DNA of 64,000 nucleotides from Apostichopus japonicus. Its lineage: Eukaryota; Echinodermata; Holothuroidea; Aspidochirotida; Stichopodidae. Position numbers and translations under genes: made by a program. The stretch covers positions 18,746,917 to 18,810,916 of the forward strand of contig NC_092571.1 in NCBI RefSeq assembly GCF_037975245.1, in the 5' to 3' direction. Within the stretch, counting starts at the first letter, position 1, and each line of letters opens with the position of its first letter. Below are positions 62,801 to 64,000 of the stretch, piece after piece. The notes below the pieces were generated by a model. That model saw nothing but the letters and a program-made list of their open reading frames with translations. It searched no databases and was not told the origin of the DNA.

Positions 62801-63953
62801 TTGCAGTAACCACCTTACATGGATGCTGACTAACTAAAACAAATCTAGTATACAATATAAACAAGAAATAATCCCAAGTAGTATCAGGTACCCTGGTAGT
62901 ATCAAGTAGTATCAGGTAATATCAGGTACCCTGGTAGTCAAGTAGTATCAGGTAATATCAGGTACCCTGGTAGCATCAAGTAGTATTAGGTAGTAGCAGG
63001 TACCCTGGTAGCCAAGTAGTATCAGGTAATATCAGGTACCCTGGTAGTCAAGTAGTATCAGGTAGTATCAGGTACCCTGGTAGTATCAAGTAGTATTAGG
63101 TAGTAGCAGGTACCCTGGTAGTCAAGTAGTATCAGGTAATATCAGGTACCCTGGTAGTCAAGTAGTATCAGGTAATATCAGGTACCCTGGTAGTCAAGTA
63201 GTATCAGGTACTCTGGTAGTATCAAGTAGTATTAGGTAATATCAGGTACCCTGGTAGTCAAGTAGTATCAGGTAGTATCAACTAGTATCAGGTACCCTGG
63301 TAGTCAAGTAGTAACAGGTACCCTGGTAGTATCAAGTAGTATTAGGTAGTATCAGGTACCCTGGTAGTATTAGGTAGTAGCAGGTACCCTGGTAGTCAAG
63401 TAGTATCAGGTAATATCAGGTACCCTGGTAGTCAAGTAGTATCAGGTAATATCAGGTACCCTGGTAGTCAAGTAGTATCAGGTACTCTGGTAGTATCAAG
63501 TAGTATTAGGTAATATCAGGTACCCTGGTAGTCAAGTAGTATCAGGTAATATCAGGTACCCTGGTAGTCAAGTAGTATCAGGTACTCTGGTAGTCAAGTA
63601 GTATCAGGTACCCTTGTAGTCAAGTAGTATCAAGTAGTTTCAGGTACCCTGTTAGGTCAAGTAGTATCAGGTACTTATCAGGCATTTAGGTAGCTATCTT
63701 CAAGCAAGGCTTTTGATTTAGAAACAGATTCTTTTTAAGTGGAGAAAGAAAGCTTAAGGGCTAATGCAGGAGAAGAAATTGTGACTTTAAACTCACAGGT
63801 CGCTTTCCCTGAGTGGAGTAGTTGTCAATCTGTGGTTCAGTATTAAAGAGATTAATCAGGAGACTGGCAGAATGTTTGGCTTTTGCAAAGTCAGGCAAAA
63901 AGGCAGAAGACTGACCCAAAGACACACCAGCAAAGGCAACACCAAACACCACC
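59879..63953 (-). CDS. ABCB1-like: ABCB full transporter (P-glycoprotein/MDR type), C-terminal part
   Basis: The last five coding exons of an ATP-driven exporter of the multidrug-resistance/bile-salt-pump group; the 5' part lies beyond the window. Exons (minus): 63797-63953, 62428-62625, 61493-61696, 60623-60769, 59879-60085, about 303 residues, GT-AG with matching phases. The first encodes the end of the last membrane helix and linker ([14 protein letters not shown], a pattern typical of the second half). Then come Walker [10 protein letters not shown], the Q-loop VSQEPILF, signature LSGGQKQR, Walker [13 protein letters not shown] and the H-loop [14 protein letters not shown]. The second nucleotide-binding domain thus has all its catalytic motifs and looks functional. 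It ends GGQRRAAES. Introns contain two minisatellites. ABCB1, ABCB4 and ABCB11 cannot be told apart from this part; invertebrate copies are often co-orthologous to all three. Confidence 0.94.
60807..61083. repeat. 77-bp tandem repeat, about 3.5 copies, in ABCB intron
   Basis: Units contain ACACAAATTATCGGGGGCCA, CTGTGGCTCAGTAATAAGAG and CCTTTCCATAGAAAAACATT. The segment GTGGCTCAGTAATAAGAGC is loosely like a tRNA A box, but no B box follows. It lies just upstream (on the minus strand) of the exon carrying the ABC signature. Confidence 0.9.
62875..63674. repeat. Complex minisatellite in ABCB intron
   Basis: About 800 bp built from short modules: CAAGTAGTATCAGGTA, ATATCAGGTA and CCCTGGTAGT. They combine into longer units of about 35-36 bp that are themselves repeated in blocks, a nested (higher-order) structure. 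It lies in the intron just 3' of the exon at 63797-63953, ending about 120 bp from that exon's donor. Confidence 0.95.
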
Positions 63954-64000
63954 CTACGATATAAGATAAAAATACAAAATAAATCCATAAAAACTGGTCA

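Overview
This is animal nuclear DNA. Genes are split by GT-AG introns, the sequence is AT-rich, and it is crowded with minisatellites, small inverted-repeat transposons and homopolymer C/G tracts. The three recognisable proteins are conserved across animals. The repeat content fits a marine invertebrate, possibly an echinoderm such as a sea cucumber, but nothing here fixes the species and that placement is an inference.

Layout. Bases 1 to about 38,700 hold no gene I can name. They contain an (AT)n microsatellite (3.1 kb), minisatellites (10.7-12.0, 17.6-18.1, 26.9-27.6 and 27.9-29.0 kb), three short elements with 8-bp target duplications and hAT-like ends (20.5, 33.1 and 34.3 kb), a fourth inverted-repeat element (29.8 kb), a tRNA-derived SINE (23.65 kb), and beside it on the other strand an unusual array whose head resembles the 5' end of U2 snRNA (22.9-23.4 kb). 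Two minus-strand open segments (near 3.9 and 8.6 kb) look like signal-peptide first exons, each ending at a strong splice donor. They are the best hints of unannotated secreted-protein genes.

Bases 38,761-63,953 hold three genes, all on the minus strand: PSMC2 (26S proteasome ATPase Rpt1; 11 coding exons, 434 residues), ICMT (isoprenylcysteine carboxyl methyltransferase; 4 coding exons, 286 residues), and the 3' part of an ABCB full transporter of the P-glycoprotein type (the last 5 coding exons, carrying the second nucleotide-binding domain; the rest lies beyond the window). I deduced each exon set by joining open segments at GT-AG sites whose phases agree and whose joined protein matches the family. 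The three genes serve unrelated functions (protein degradation, CAAX-protein maturation, export), so shared strand is the only visible link. Their introns and flanks carry further minisatellites and one near-perfect fold-back element.
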